From NCBI GenBank assembly GCA_041740975.1, contig JBGSKV010000127.1, positions 1 to 64,000 of the forward strand: a stretch of DNA of 64,000 bases, in the 5' to 3' direction. Position numbers and translations under genes: made by a program. The stretch is from JBGSKV01 sp041740975. Lineage in GTDB: Bacteria; Bdellovibrionota_B; Oligoflexia; Oligoflexales; JALZUQ01. The notes under the pieces were generated by a model. It searched no databases. It was not told where the DNA came from and worked only from the letters and a program-made list of their open reading frames with translations. Numbering within the stretch: position 1 is the first letter of the stretch; the number at the start of each line of letters is the position of its first letter. Below, in pieces: positions 26,824-35,320 of the stretch.

Positions 26824-27216
26824 TTAACGTTTTGAGAACTGGTATCTCGCGCGTGCGCCTTTTTGACCATAAAGCTTACGCTCTTTTTTACGGGCGTCGC
26901 GAGTGATCAGGCCTTTTGCTTTGAGAATTTTACGATTCTCAAGGTTTTCGGCTGCGAGCAGTTTTGAAATCGCGTGACGAATGGCACCAGCTTGGCCTTG
27001 GAGGCCGCCACCGATAACGTTTACACGGATATCGTATTTGCCAACGTTGTTTGTCAGCTCAAGAGGCTGACGAACAATCATTTTAGAGGTTTCGCGAAGG
27101 TAGTATTCGTCAAGAGTGCGGTTGTTCACTGTGATATCGCCTTTGCCTGGAGTGACCCAAATACGTGCGATTGCCGTTTTTCTTTTACCAACAGTGTGCT
27201 GAGCTTTCGTAGCCAT
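26824..27216 (-). CDS. rpsI: 30S ribosomal protein S9
   Basis: The 130-residue S9 is complete, with VGKRKTAIARIWVTPG, a conserved GGGLQGQAGAIRHAISKLL and the basic tail KKERKLYGQKGARARYQFSKR (in the order expected). It reaches the 30S P site through its C-terminus. It follows rplM by 28 bases in the usual L13-S9 operon. Confidence 0.98.
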   Translation of the reverse strand: MATKAQHTVGKRKTAIARIWVTPGKGDITVNNRTLDEYYLRETSKMIVRQPLELTNNVGKYDIRVNVIGGGLQGQAGAIRHAISKLLAAENLENRKILKAKGLITRDARKKERKLYGQKGARARYQFSKR

Positions 27217-27244
27217 TTATAAGTTCCTACCTTTTGCTTATGCT

Positions 27245-27718
27245 TTAATTAGATTTTGCGCTTGTCTTGTTTACCGAGCTCGCTAGGGTTCTTGCCGGAG
27301 CAGCTTCGGGAGCCTGGGCTTTTTGTTCATGTTCGGCACCCACATAGATGCGTAAATTTTTCATAATTTTACGTCCGAGCTTATTCTTTGGAATCATGCC
27401 GCGAACAGCAGTTTGAATAATACGCTCAGGATGTTTGTCTTTTAATTGTTGAGCGCTGATCGTCTTGATTCCGCCCATATAACCAGTGTGATGGTAGTAG
27501 CTTTTATCTTTCCACTTGTTGCCAGTCATATGCACTTTTTCTGCATTGACGACAATGACGTTGTCACCGCAATCTAGATGCGGAGTAAAAGATGGTTTGT
27601 GTTTGCCTCTTAACAAGTAAGCGATCTGTGATGCGATGCGTCCGACAGGTTGTTCAGCAGCGTCAATGAGCAGCCACTTTTTCTTGATTTCGGCAGGTTT
27701 AATGTTCGTCGTTTTCAT
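27245..27718 (-). CDS. rplM: 50S ribosomal protein L13
   Basis: A 157-residue L13 with WLLIDAAEQPVGRIAS, LLRGKHKPSFTPHLDCGD and the ending MIPKNKLGRKIMKNLRIY. About 25 residues rich in Ala, Pro and Ser extend beyond the usual C-terminus. First gene of the rplM-rpsI operon, with its own promoter upstream. Confidence 0.98.
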   Translation of the reverse strand: MKTTNIKPAEIKKKWLLIDAAEQPVGRIASQIAYLLRGKHKPSFTPHLDCGDNVIVVNAEKVHMTGNKWKDKSYYHHTGYMGGIKTISAQQLKDKHPERIIQTAVRGMIPKNKLGRKIMKNLRIYVGAEHEQKAQAPEAAPARTLASSVNKTSAKSN

Positions 27719-27763
27719 GAATTTTTCTCTATTTTAACAGTGCGTTTTTATCCTAAGCTCTGC

Positions 27764-27792
27764 AATATAAACGCACCATAATCAATGGTCAA
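27764..27792 (-). promoter_or_regulatory. Predicted promoter of rplM-rpsI
   Basis: On the minus strand TTGACC (27787-27792) and TATATT (27764-27769) are exactly 17 bases apart, about 45 bases before the rplM start. Confidence 0.75.
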
Positions 27793-27857
27793 CCGCTAGT
27801 TCCCTATGCGACCAGAAGTAGCAGTCTAGATAAAAAGTCTGTTATTTCAACAAGATA

Positions 27858-29231
27858 CTAAAACGATAGACTGCCAGGTGTTCGTGGAAAAGGAATAACA
27901 TCGCGAATATTGCCCATTCCAGTCAGGTATTGCACAAGCCGCTCGAGTCCTAAGCCAAATCCCGAATGCGGAGTCGAGCCAAATCTTCTCAAGTCCAAAT
28001 ACCAATCAAGCGTCTCCGTTGCGAGGCCCAGTTCATTCATGCGAGCCAAAATAATCTCAAGTTGGTCCTCGCGTTGAGAGCCGCCGATGATCTCACCGAC
28101 CTTCGGAACGAGCACGTCCATGGCAGCGACCGTTTTATCGTCGCTATTCACTTTCATATAGAATGGTTTAATCGTCTTTGGATAATCGGTCACGATAGTC
28201 GGACACTTGAAAACGGTATCCGTTAAATATCGCTCATGCTCCGATTGCAGGTCGATCCCCCATTTCACTTCATAATCAAACTTTTGACCAGATTTTTGAA
28301 GTTGATCCACTGCATCAGTATAAGTGATGTGTTGAAATTTTTGGGAAAACAATCGATGTAATTCTTCTTGATTGATAACCTTGTACTGGTTCTCTAGAAA
28401 TGCAAATTCGTGCGGGCATTTATCAAGGGCCTGCTTTCCAACATATTTGAAAAAGTCTTCGGCCAAAGCCATGTTGTCCTTCAAATCATTAAAGGCAACT
28501 TCCGGCTCGACCATCCAAAACTCAGCAAGATGGCGGCTTGTATTCGAATTTTCAGCGCGAAAGGTGGGGCCGAACGTGTAAATTTCCCCGTGCGACATCG
28601 CAAAAATTTCACCTTGCAACTGTCCCGATACCGTAAGGTAAGCCGGCTTGCCAAAAAAATCTTCATTGGCATTCTTAATGGCGTTTTTGCCGTATGGGCT
28701 GTGATTGGTAATATGAAATAACTCGCCTGCGCCCTCACAATCATTGCCGGTGATAATGGGTGTATGAACCCAAATGAAACCACGTTCCTGAAAAAAATGA
28801 TGTATGGCGGCGGCGACGGCGTTGCGAATGCGAAAAATTGCGCCAAGGGTGTTGGTGCGACTACGAAACTGACTAATGTCTCGCAGATATTCGAGGGTAT
28901 GTCCTTTCTTCTGCAGAGGATAAGTCTCATCGGACTTACCGAAAATTTCGAGATTCTTCGTGTGGATTTCCCACGATTGCTCTTTGCCTTGCGAAGCCTT
29001 GAGCTTGCCCTCTATTTTGACCGAAGCCCCGGTCAGTATATTGTCGAGTTTGGCAAATGCGGGTGTGTCGGCATCGACTACGCATTGGATGTCAAGCTGA
29101 GAGGAGCCGTCGTTAACAACGACAAAAGCAAAATTTTTTGAAACTCGTTTTGTTCTTACCCAGCCGCAAACACAAACATCTTGTTCGGCGACGCCTTTTT
29201 CAAGAATAGTTTTAACCTTGGTACGTAGCAA
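27858..29231 (-). CDS. asnS: Asparaginyl-tRNA synthetase
   Basis: A 457-residue class II synthetase. The N-terminal OB-fold (VCVCGWVRTKRVSKNFAFV) binds the anticodon; the catalytic core has motif 2 (TFRAENSNTSRHLAEFWMVE) and motif 3 (GFGLGLERLVQYLTG). It charges tRNA-Asn. Start is TTG, preceded by GGAGG. The gene is divergent from the GDPD gene. Confidence 0.97.
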   Translation of the reverse strand: MLRTKVKTILEKGVAEQDVCVCGWVRTKRVSKNFAFVVVNDGSSQLDIQCVVDADTPAFAKLDNILTGASVKIEGKLKASQGKEQSWEIHTKNLEIFGKSDETYPLQKKGHTLEYLRDISQFRSRTNTLGAIFRIRNAVAAAIHHFFQERGFIWVHTPIITGNDCEGAGELFHITNHSPYGKNAIKNANEDFFGKPAYLTVSGQLQGEIFAMSHGEIYTFGPTFRAENSNTSRHLAEFWMVEPEVAFNDLKDNMALAEDFFKYVGKQALDKCPHEFAFLENQYKVINQEELHRLFSQKFQHITYTDAVDQLQKSGQKFDYEVKWGIDLQSEHERYLTDTVFKCPTIVTDYPKTIKPFYMKVNSDDKTVAAMDVLVPKVGEIIGGSQREDQLEIILARMNELGLATETLDWYLDLRRFGSTPHSGFGLGLERLVQYLTGMGNIRDVIPFPRTPGSLSF

Positions 29232-29333
29232 AATGAACTTCCTCCAAAAATTCCTAGACCTCTTCGGGTTGTGAGTTTATCCTTATACCTGTGGAAAAAT
29301 AAAGCAAATTCGTTGCTGTGAGGGGCTTTAAAT

Positions 29334-30122
29334 ATGATCGTCGTAGCACATCGGGGCGCCAATCGAGAGGCTCAAGAAAATAGCTTTGCTGCGTTCGAGC
29401 GGGCAATCGAAGTAGGAGCCCAGCGCATCGAACTTGATGTCGTTATTTCGAAGGATGGGCATGGGGTTATTGTTCACGAGAACAGTTTACTTCGTGTGAC
29501 AGGAGTTGATAAAAAAGTTTCTGACCTCACGCGCAACGATATTCAAAAGATAAAGCTCACTTGTGGCGAACCCGTTCCTTTTCTTGATGAAGTCCTGGAT
29601 AGATTGCTACCCCGCATTGACCTCAATGTGGAGTTGAAATCCAGAGATAACGAATCGATTCGAAATTCTGTAGATATGATGTTGAACCATTCCTTGCGAG
29701 ACAAAATTATAGTATCCAGTTTTTATGCAAGCCCTTTGATGTGGATCTCACAGCGAAAACCAAGTCTCAAATTAGCTTGTTTATGGGGGTGTTTCGATTA
29801 TCTGGATATTCCGAATTCATGGGCGAATCTTCCACCCCAAGTCATGATGGAGCGATGTGAAGCTCAGATCTTTCATCCCTATGGCCCAAGGGTAGACGAG
29901 CATTTGATGGATGTCGCGCGGCACTACGGGTGGACTGTAGTGCCATGGTACGGAGTGCATGACGCTGAGGAACAATGTCCAGAACGTGAATGGGAAAACC
30001 TGGTTTCATTAGGAGTGGATGGGTTGTGTACAAACTTCCCACGCGAACTTGTCACTTGGCTTGAAGAAATGAAACAATCACAGGCCGTAGTAAATTATCG
30101 CTCCAACCGCTTAAGTTCATAA
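29334..30122 (+). CDS. Glycerophosphodiester phosphodiesterase (GDPD)
   Basis: A 262-residue TIM-barrel enzyme that splits glycerophosphodiesters to glycerol-3-phosphate and an alcohol. VAHRGANREAQENSFAAF and IELDVVISKDG-VIVHENSLLRVTG give the metal and catalytic histidines; NVELKSRD and GVDGLCTNFPREL complete the family pattern. No signal peptide, so it is cytoplasmic like UgpQ. Its 3' end overlaps that of ribD by 28 bases. Confidence 0.93.
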   Translation: MIVVAHRGANREAQENSFAAFERAIEVGAQRIELDVVISKDGHGVIVHENSLLRVTGVDKKVSDLTRNDIQKIKLTCGEPVPFLDEVLDRLLPRIDLNVELKSRDNESIRNSVDMMLNHSLRDKIIVSSFYASPLMWISQRKPSLKLACLWGCFDYLDIPNSWANLPPQVMMERCEAQIFHPYGPRVDEHLMDVARHYGWTVVPWYGVHDAEEQCPEREWENLVSLGVDGLCTNFPRELVTWLEEMKQSQAVVNYRSNRLSS

Positions 30123-31276
30123 ATATTCAAAGTATTGTCATTGAGAGTTAACAAACTGGATGCTTCACCTAGTGTTGGTGGAGTCTGACATTTTTCATAC
30201 CAAAATCTTTTGTTTTGACCGTCCATAGGCTCATGAGTTTGAAAATGATAGATTCGATTGACTAATTGGGAATCTAAGAATCCTGCATAGGCATGCGCAC
30301 CACCTTCGATAAACAGGCTTTTCACTTGTCGTTGCCAAAGCTCATCAAGTAAACCTCTCATATCGAGGCCTTTATGACTGGTAAATGGCAGGGCTATTGG
30401 TTCAATGGGCAACTTGGCAAAAATTTTGTCGACCTTAGGACCGAGGTCGTCTTGGATAGCCCAAAAGATACGACGCTGTGGACTTTGAAATATATTCAAT
30501 GATGCTCCTGGAAAGGCGCGCACTAATTCTGCTTGAGGATCGATAACCACTACAGGTTTCAGTGGGACTTTCTGGCCAAAAAATCGTGAGTCAAGTAGAG
30601 GGTTGTCTTGCACCACCGTGTCGCGCCCAACCACAATTGCATCATAGTAAGCTCTTAAAAAATGTGAGTATCGTCTCGATCGCTCGTTTGTGATCCAAAG
30701 TTTTTTAGAGCTGTTGAGCGCAAAAACTCCCTGGCTATCCGTTGCTACTTTGAGGCTTACATAAGGTGAATTCTGAGTCGTCGCCCAAAGATAAGAATGT
30801 ACGAGTTCCTGAGCTTCGCTTACGCATTTTGGGCTGTCCCATTGATCGCAAGTTAAACCCGCGTTTTGCAATATTTTTCGCCCGGAGCCGGCGACGACTG
30901 GATTGGGATCTTCTAATGCATAAAACACTTTCCTAATAGGGAGTTTGGAAAGTGCTTTGGCACAAGAAGGCTGCTTTCCTTCGTGTGCGCAAGGTTCGAG
31001 CGTAACGTAAACAATCAGGTCCTTATAAGTATGGTCCTGCGATAAGTTTTTCCAGGCATCCGTTTCGGCGTGCAAGTCACCATATTGATGATGATAACCG
31101 CCAGCTAAAAACTTATGGTTATTATCAACAATGACACAGCCAACCATAGGATTAGGCGAGACATATCCTATTCCCTGAAAAGCATAATCAATGGCGAGTC
31201 GCATGGCTTCTTTGGAAGTTAAAGCTTTGCCTAAAGCTGGGGTTGTAAAATTCAAAATGCGGTCGTCGATGTACAT
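30095..31276 (-). CDS. ribD: Bifunctional riboflavin biosynthesis deaminase/reductase RibD
   Basis: A 393-residue two-domain enzyme for steps two and three of riboflavin synthesis. The N-terminal deaminase has HAE (69-71) and zinc cysteines C96 and C105 in LEPCAHEGKQPSCA; the C-terminal reductase has VGRDTVVQDNPLLDSR and FIEGGAHAYAGFL. Other rib genes are not in the window. The start ATG has no clear ribosome site. Confidence 0.95.
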   Translation of the reverse strand: MYIDDRILNFTTPALGKALTSKEAMRLAIDYAFQGIGYVSPNPMVGCVIVDNNHKFLAGGYHHQYGDLHAETDAWKNLSQDHTYKDLIVYVTLEPCAHEGKQPSCAKALSKLPIRKVFYALEDPNPVVAGSGRKILQNAGLTCDQWDSPKCVSEAQELVHSYLWATTQNSPYVSLKVATDSQGVFALNSSKKLWITNERSRRYSHFLRAYYDAIVVGRDTVVQDNPLLDSRFFGQKVPLKPVVVIDPQAELVRAFPGASLNIFQSPQRRIFWAIQDDLGPKVDKIFAKLPIEPIALPFTSHKGLDMRGLLDELWQRQVKSLFIEGGAHAYAGFLDSQLVNRIYHFQTHEPMDGQNKRFWYEKCQTPPTLGEASSLLTLNDNTLNIYELKRLER

Positions 31277-31407
31277 ATGCAGGCATTGTTATCATAGGAC
31301 GTGTCTCGTAGCAATTATAAGCACTCGCTACTAAACGACATATACGGCTGTAGGTTGATAAATCATGGATTAAGGAGTAACTAAGAACTCAATAGGAGGA
31401 ATCTTGT

Positions 31408-31878
31408 ATGAAGGTAAATATTGGAATTTCTGAATCAGATAGAAAGCAACTCGCCAGTGGGTTGGCTGTGTTACTGGCGAATACCTATGGTCTTTATCTC
31501 AAAACGCATAACTTTCATTGGAATGTTCGCGGTAAAATGTTTCAGACTTTACATTTGATGTTCGAGACGCAGTATAACGAACTCGCTTTGGCGGTTGATT
31601 TGATTGCTGAACGAATTCGGGCGCTTGGTCATATTGCTCCAGGTTCCTACAGTGCTTACGGCGAACTTTCCTCAATCCCAGATGGGAAAGGAACGGAAAG
31701 TGCTGAAGAAATGATAAAGCAACTTGTGGAAGGTCAAGAGACTGTGATTCGCACGGCTCGCGAAATGTTTGATTTGGTTGGTAAGAGCAATGACGAAGCG
31801 ACAGCGGACTTACTGACGCAGCGTATTCAGATCCATGAAAAAACAGCTTGGATGCTTCGAAGTTTACTCGAAGAATAA
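31408..31878 (+). CDS. dps: Dps-family DNA-binding ferritin-like protein
   Basis: The 156-residue protein has the Dps core THNFHWNVRGKMFQTLH, FETQYNELALAVDLIAERI and a late FDLVG segment, with ferroxidase ligands at the dimer interface. Dps dodecamers oxidise iron with peroxide and protect DNA in stress or stationary phase. AGGAGG precedes ATG. Hairpin B follows the stop. Confidence 0.95.
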   Translation: MKVNIGISESDRKQLASGLAVLLANTYGLYLKTHNFHWNVRGKMFQTLHLMFETQYNELALAVDLIAERIRALGHIAPGSYSAYGELSSIPDGKGTESAEEMIKQLVEGQETVIRTAREMFDLVGKSNDEATADLLTQRIQIHEKTAWMLRSLLEE

Positions 31879-31886
31879 AGATTTCC

Positions 31887-31982
31887 TATCTGGGGACACC
31901 CGACTGATTACGATTTAAAAAAGCCTGTTGAAGTTAATCAATAGGCTTTTTTAAATCGTAATCAGTCGGGTGTCCCCAGATA
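31887..31982. repeat. Long hairpin B (40-bp perfect arms), bidirectional terminator
   Basis: Bases 31887-31926 pair perfectly with 31943-31982; the inner loop adds four more pairs and a G-T, leaving a six-base tip. The order is GGGGACAC box (31892-31899), CACCCGAC, six variable bases, CGATTTAAAAAA, then the inner stem GCCTGTTGA. CACCCGAC and CGATTTAAAAAA occur with identical spacing in hairpin A. It separates dps from the convergent MFS gene. Confidence 0.9.
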
Positions 31983-31987
31983 ACGAA

Positions 31988-33223
31988 TTAGTTTGCCAGA
32001 GGTTCGGCAATAGTTGCTTCGGGTTTTTCGCCTACACCCCTTTGAATCATATATAGAAAAATTGGAACGCAGGCCGCTAGCACTATAGATAGAATGGCCA
32101 AAGAGTGAATCCCTATTAGACGGTGGTTAACATCCTCCGTCAATATTGCAGAGGAAAGAAAGGCACCACTCGCCGCCGCCATATGCTGGACAGCTGACTG
32201 TATAGACATAAATCTCGCGCGTTCGGCCGGCTCAGGAACTTTTGAAGTGAGAGCATTATGTGGAATGCTTCGCATACTAGAGGACATCATAAAAGTCGTA
32301 AAAAGAACGACAACGGGAATACCAATGATCGGCTTCACAAATAAAATAAACATAATGAAACATATTAAAAAAGCGCCAATTGATCCGATAATCGCACTAC
32401 CATAACGATCCGTTAAAACACCAACTGGGCGCATAATGAGAAACGAACCAATGCCTCCACAAAAATACAGAACGCTCATGTCTTCTCTAGGGTAACCCAT
32501 ATTCCCTTGCACATAGGCGGCAATATTCGGAACCAAAGTAAACATCGACATCATCATTAAGGCAGTCATGACTAGCGCAGGTACGACCATGGGCCGAAGT
32601 AATAGGTCCTTTGTCGAAGTATTTTTCGGACCGTTGCTACCGCGATCTAGATGCGACGTAAGTGACGGTAAATTGAATATAGACATACCTGCCACAATTA
32701 CACAAAGGCCTGCGACTGCAAAAAATGGCGTTCGCCATGAACCCCAATTGGCAAGTTCGAGCCCAATAGGAACGCCGAGAATAGACGCGAGAGAAAAAGC
32801 CATCATGATCGTGCCCATCGCGCGACCACGGCGTTGTGGCGGCACGACATCGGCGACTATGGAAAGAGCCATGGCAGTAGCGGGGCCACCGAAGCAACCC
32901 GCTAAAACTCGTCCGAATAAAAGCATGTGAAAATTCTGTGCGAACGCGCAGACCAGAGTGGAAATGACGAGGCCGATAATGGTGCCTGCAAGTGCCGTGC
33001 GACGATCAAATCTGTCCAAAAAAACAGAAGATATCAAACCAGAAATAGCCGCCGCTGCCGTATAACTTCCGCCAATGATCCCCAACTGGGACAGTTCAAT
33101 CCCGAGCCCTTTTGCAAAGTCAGGCCCTAGCGGCATGACCATCATGAACTCGACAATATTCACAAACTGAACGGCAGCGACGAGCGAAATGACTTTGTTT
33201 TCATTTATCTTGATATTTTCCAG
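31988..33223 (-). CDS. MFS transporter, start codon uncertain
   Basis: A 12-segment major facilitator protein of the drug-exporter type: LDRFDRRTALAGTIIG and GRVLAGCFGGPA, then PPQRRGRAMG, follow the usual order, and VGVLTDRYGSAIIG opens the second half. The frame is open to an ATG at 33316, but that lies in the terminator hairpin of the upstream gene. Between it and the first membrane segment the frame has no ATG, GTG or TTG. CTG at 33223, after an AGGTG, gives a normal N-terminus (411 residues). Confidence 0.85.
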   Translation of the reverse strand: MENIKINENKVISLVAAVQFVNIVEFMMVMPLGPDFAKGLGIELSQLGIIGGSYTAAAAISGLISSVFLDRFDRRTALAGTIIGLVISTLVCAFAQNFHMLLFGRVLAGCFGGPATAMALSIVADVVPPQRRGRAMGTIMMAFSLASILGVPIGLELANWGSWRTPFFAVAGLCVIVAGMSIFNLPSLTSHLDRGSNGPKNTSTKDLLLRPMVVPALVMTALMMMSMFTLVPNIAAYVQGNMGYPREDMSVLYFCGGIGSFLIMRPVGVLTDRYGSAIIGSIGAFLICFIMFILFVKPIIGIPVVVLFTTFMMSSSMRSIPHNALTSKVPEPAERARFMSIQSAVQHMAAASGAFLSSAILTEDVNHRLIGIHSLAILSIVLAACVPIFLYMIQRGVGEKPEATIAEPLAN

Positions 33224-33283
33224 AGGGCACCTGGCCTGTCTCAGCGAGATAAGGAGACTTTTGAGAATGCAGAAAACGGAATT

Positions 33284-33313
33284 GAAAAAAATAGGCCCTG
33301 GAAGACCAGGGCC
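33284..33313 (-). terminator. Rho-independent terminator of the barrel-like protein gene
   Basis: On the minus strand GGCCCTGG (33306-33313) pairs with CCAGGGCC (33294-33301), loop TCTT, followed by a run of seven T. It lies 13 bases past the stop at 33326. Confidence 0.85.
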
Positions 33314-33325
33314 CATAGAAAATGA

Positions 33326-34414
33326 TTACCAACCGCCCGCGACACCAAAAGTTATCGCCATTGTGTCGTCATTGAGTGCTTGGTTGTATTTTGCAAAAAC
33401 TTTCAAGACGGCCGCATTGATTTCAAGCCCTGCGAACATTCGCATGGTTCCACCAGTAGGCTCTCCTTCTTTCGACAAAGAAAGATCGGCATCACCACTC
33501 ACACCAGCATCATTTGGTGAAGAAATTGTACCGCTGACGTTACCTTGAGGTTTCGCGCTACCAGTGTTGATATCAACGCCTAGACCAACATAACCCCCCA
33601 AGAAATAGAACAAGTTTCCACCGGTACTGATTTCAACGGGGATTGAGAATGTAGAAATATCGATACCAACGGTTGCCTTACCATCGAATTCAATTTGTGC
33701 GGCACCCTCAGAAGCAGACTCTTTAATGTCGTCCTGCTCAGCTGAAATTTCCAAATTACTGACATTCATTCCAGCCGTTACATCGACTCCGTTCCAACGA
33801 GCGAGGAGCGCACTTCCAGCGGTGATTGGTTCAATTAACTTATACTGAACGTGAGCGCCAAAAGAGCTGACTTTTACAGAACCGTCTACGTCTCCTAAAT
33901 CCTCGGCGTCGTAAGTCATAAAGTTAACAAAAACTTTAGTGCGATCCAATTTGATCGGTCCAATATCACCGAAGGGCAAAAAGCCCAAATTTAAGCCTGC
34001 GAACAAGGTAAGGTTGACGCCGCCACCATTAATTTTATCGCCATCAACGTCTCCGCCGACGAGATCACCCACTCCTAAGTCTGTCGTATCAACGGCCGCC
34101 GCAAACTGGAGACCCGCCAAAAAAAGCTTCATATCAGCGCCGTAATCGACACCGATACCCTTGTTGGCGAGTGAGAAAGCATTTGCAGTTCCATCCAAAT
34201 ACTTATCTAAATCTTTTGTGTTGAGTGCCTCAGCGAGGACCTTGTTGACTTCATTTTCTAGTTCATCAAAAGCCTTTTCAGCCTCAGCTCTTGCTTGAGC
34301 ATTGTTGGCCGCTTGACCATAGGTGCGATTTGTAATTTTGAAATACTGGGCGTTTGCAACTCCAGCCGCCATGACGAATTGCAAGAACACCAAACCTAAA
34401 AAGCACCTTTTCAT
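33326..34414 (-). CDS. Predicted outer-membrane barrel-like protein
   Basis: A 362-residue protein with a clean signal peptide ending near GVANAQ. A helical charged stretch (about 35-70) is followed by alternating, Gly/Asp-rich beta-strand sequence and a final tryptophan, as in outer-membrane barrels. A GGDVDGDKING run could bind calcium. Not recognised as a known porin. A strong GGGGGG site precedes ATG. Confidence 0.75.
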   Translation of the reverse strand: MKRCFLGLVFLQFVMAAGVANAQYFKITNRTYGQAANNAQARAEAEKAFDELENEVNKVLAEALNTKDLDKYLDGTANAFSLANKGIGVDYGADMKLFLAGLQFAAAVDTTDLGVGDLVGGDVDGDKINGGGVNLTLFAGLNLGFLPFGDIGPIKLDRTKVFVNFMTYDAEDLGDVDGSVKVSSFGAHVQYKLIEPITAGSALLARWNGVDVTAGMNVSNLEISAEQDDIKESASEGAAQIEFDGKATVGIDISTFSIPVEISTGGNLFYFLGGYVGLGVDINTGSAKPQGNVSGTISSPNDAGVSGDADLSLSKEGEPTGGTMRMFAGLEINAAVLKVFAKYNQALNDDTMAITFGVAGGW

Positions 34415-34531
34415 GGACGCCCCCCTAAAAATTAAATTGATCAGTAATCTTAGATAGTAAAATGTTTTATAGATATTGAAAACTGCAGATGTTACAATAT
34501 TGATTAGAGATTAATCAAAGGTTGAGGTTTT

Positions 34532-35320
34532 ATGCGTAGCTTACCGGTAGTTAGTCTTTTTCTTTTCTCGCATGTCTTGGGCGCTTGTTCGGCTTCGCAC
34601 TACTCCAAGGTGTACACTTTCCAAGACGAACCCGTAGCCGAGATCACGGCCGAATATTTTGACGTTGCTATAAACTTACAAACTAAAAATGGCGTTGAGC
34701 TTGGCATTGAGGCCGCTCATGGCGAAAAGGCCATTAATGTCACCGTTGATCATGCCCTTCTGCGGACATTAAATGACAAAGGAAAAATTGAGTCGTCCAA
34801 AATCACTTTTGCGATAAAGGACGACGCGGTCGTTGCGATGCAAGGCAAAAACAATGTCGGTCGCATTGGCAAAGCAAGCCGTGAAGGGGTTGTGTTGCTC
34901 AATTTTGGTACATTTAATGTGCGAGTCGTGGGTATTAAAGATCAGCCCACATTGCTTCTAGAGGATCCAATCCTCTCAGTTGTGAGCCAAAAAACTTTTG
35001 CGAGTGAAGAAATTAACGAATTCGTGCTCGATAAAGACAATAATTTTAAGTTCACAACCGCTAACGGCGAAATCAAGACTATCTCCAGCAATCGAGCGAT
35101 GATTGCTCAACCGGAATTTGAGCAAAGCGGACTATTGAGTCCAAGAGACTGTGTTTTGATTCGAGCTGGCGATTTTATTTACGCCAAAACATCTCAAGGT
35201 AAAGATCGGGTCGCCATCGCACACGTCGCCTCAAATAATAAAGTTAAGATGTTGAGTGGGTTTCGTTCCAAAATACTTCAAGTCGCAGACGAAGATTTTT
35301 TCTGGATTAGTCCGCGCTGA
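34532..35320 (+). CDS. Predicted lipoprotein
   Basis: A 262-residue lipoprotein (lipobox LGAC). The mature part is beta-rich with many short charged loops; the stretch around SPRDCVLIRAGDF is its only other cysteine. No family recognised. GAGG lies before ATG. Its last 43 bases overlap the end of the convergent gene. Confidence 0.8.
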   Translation: MRSLPVVSLFLFSHVLGACSASHYSKVYTFQDEPVAEITAEYFDVAINLQTKNGVELGIEAAHGEKAINVTVDHALLRTLNDKGKIESSKITFAIKDDAVVAMQGKNNVGRIGKASREGVVLLNFGTFNVRVVGIKDQPTLLLEDPILSVVSQKTFASEEINEFVLDKDNNFKFTTANGEIKTISSNRAMIAQPEFEQSGLLSPRDCVLIRAGDFIYAKTSQGKDRVAIAHVASNNKVKMLSGFRSKILQVADEDFFWISPR

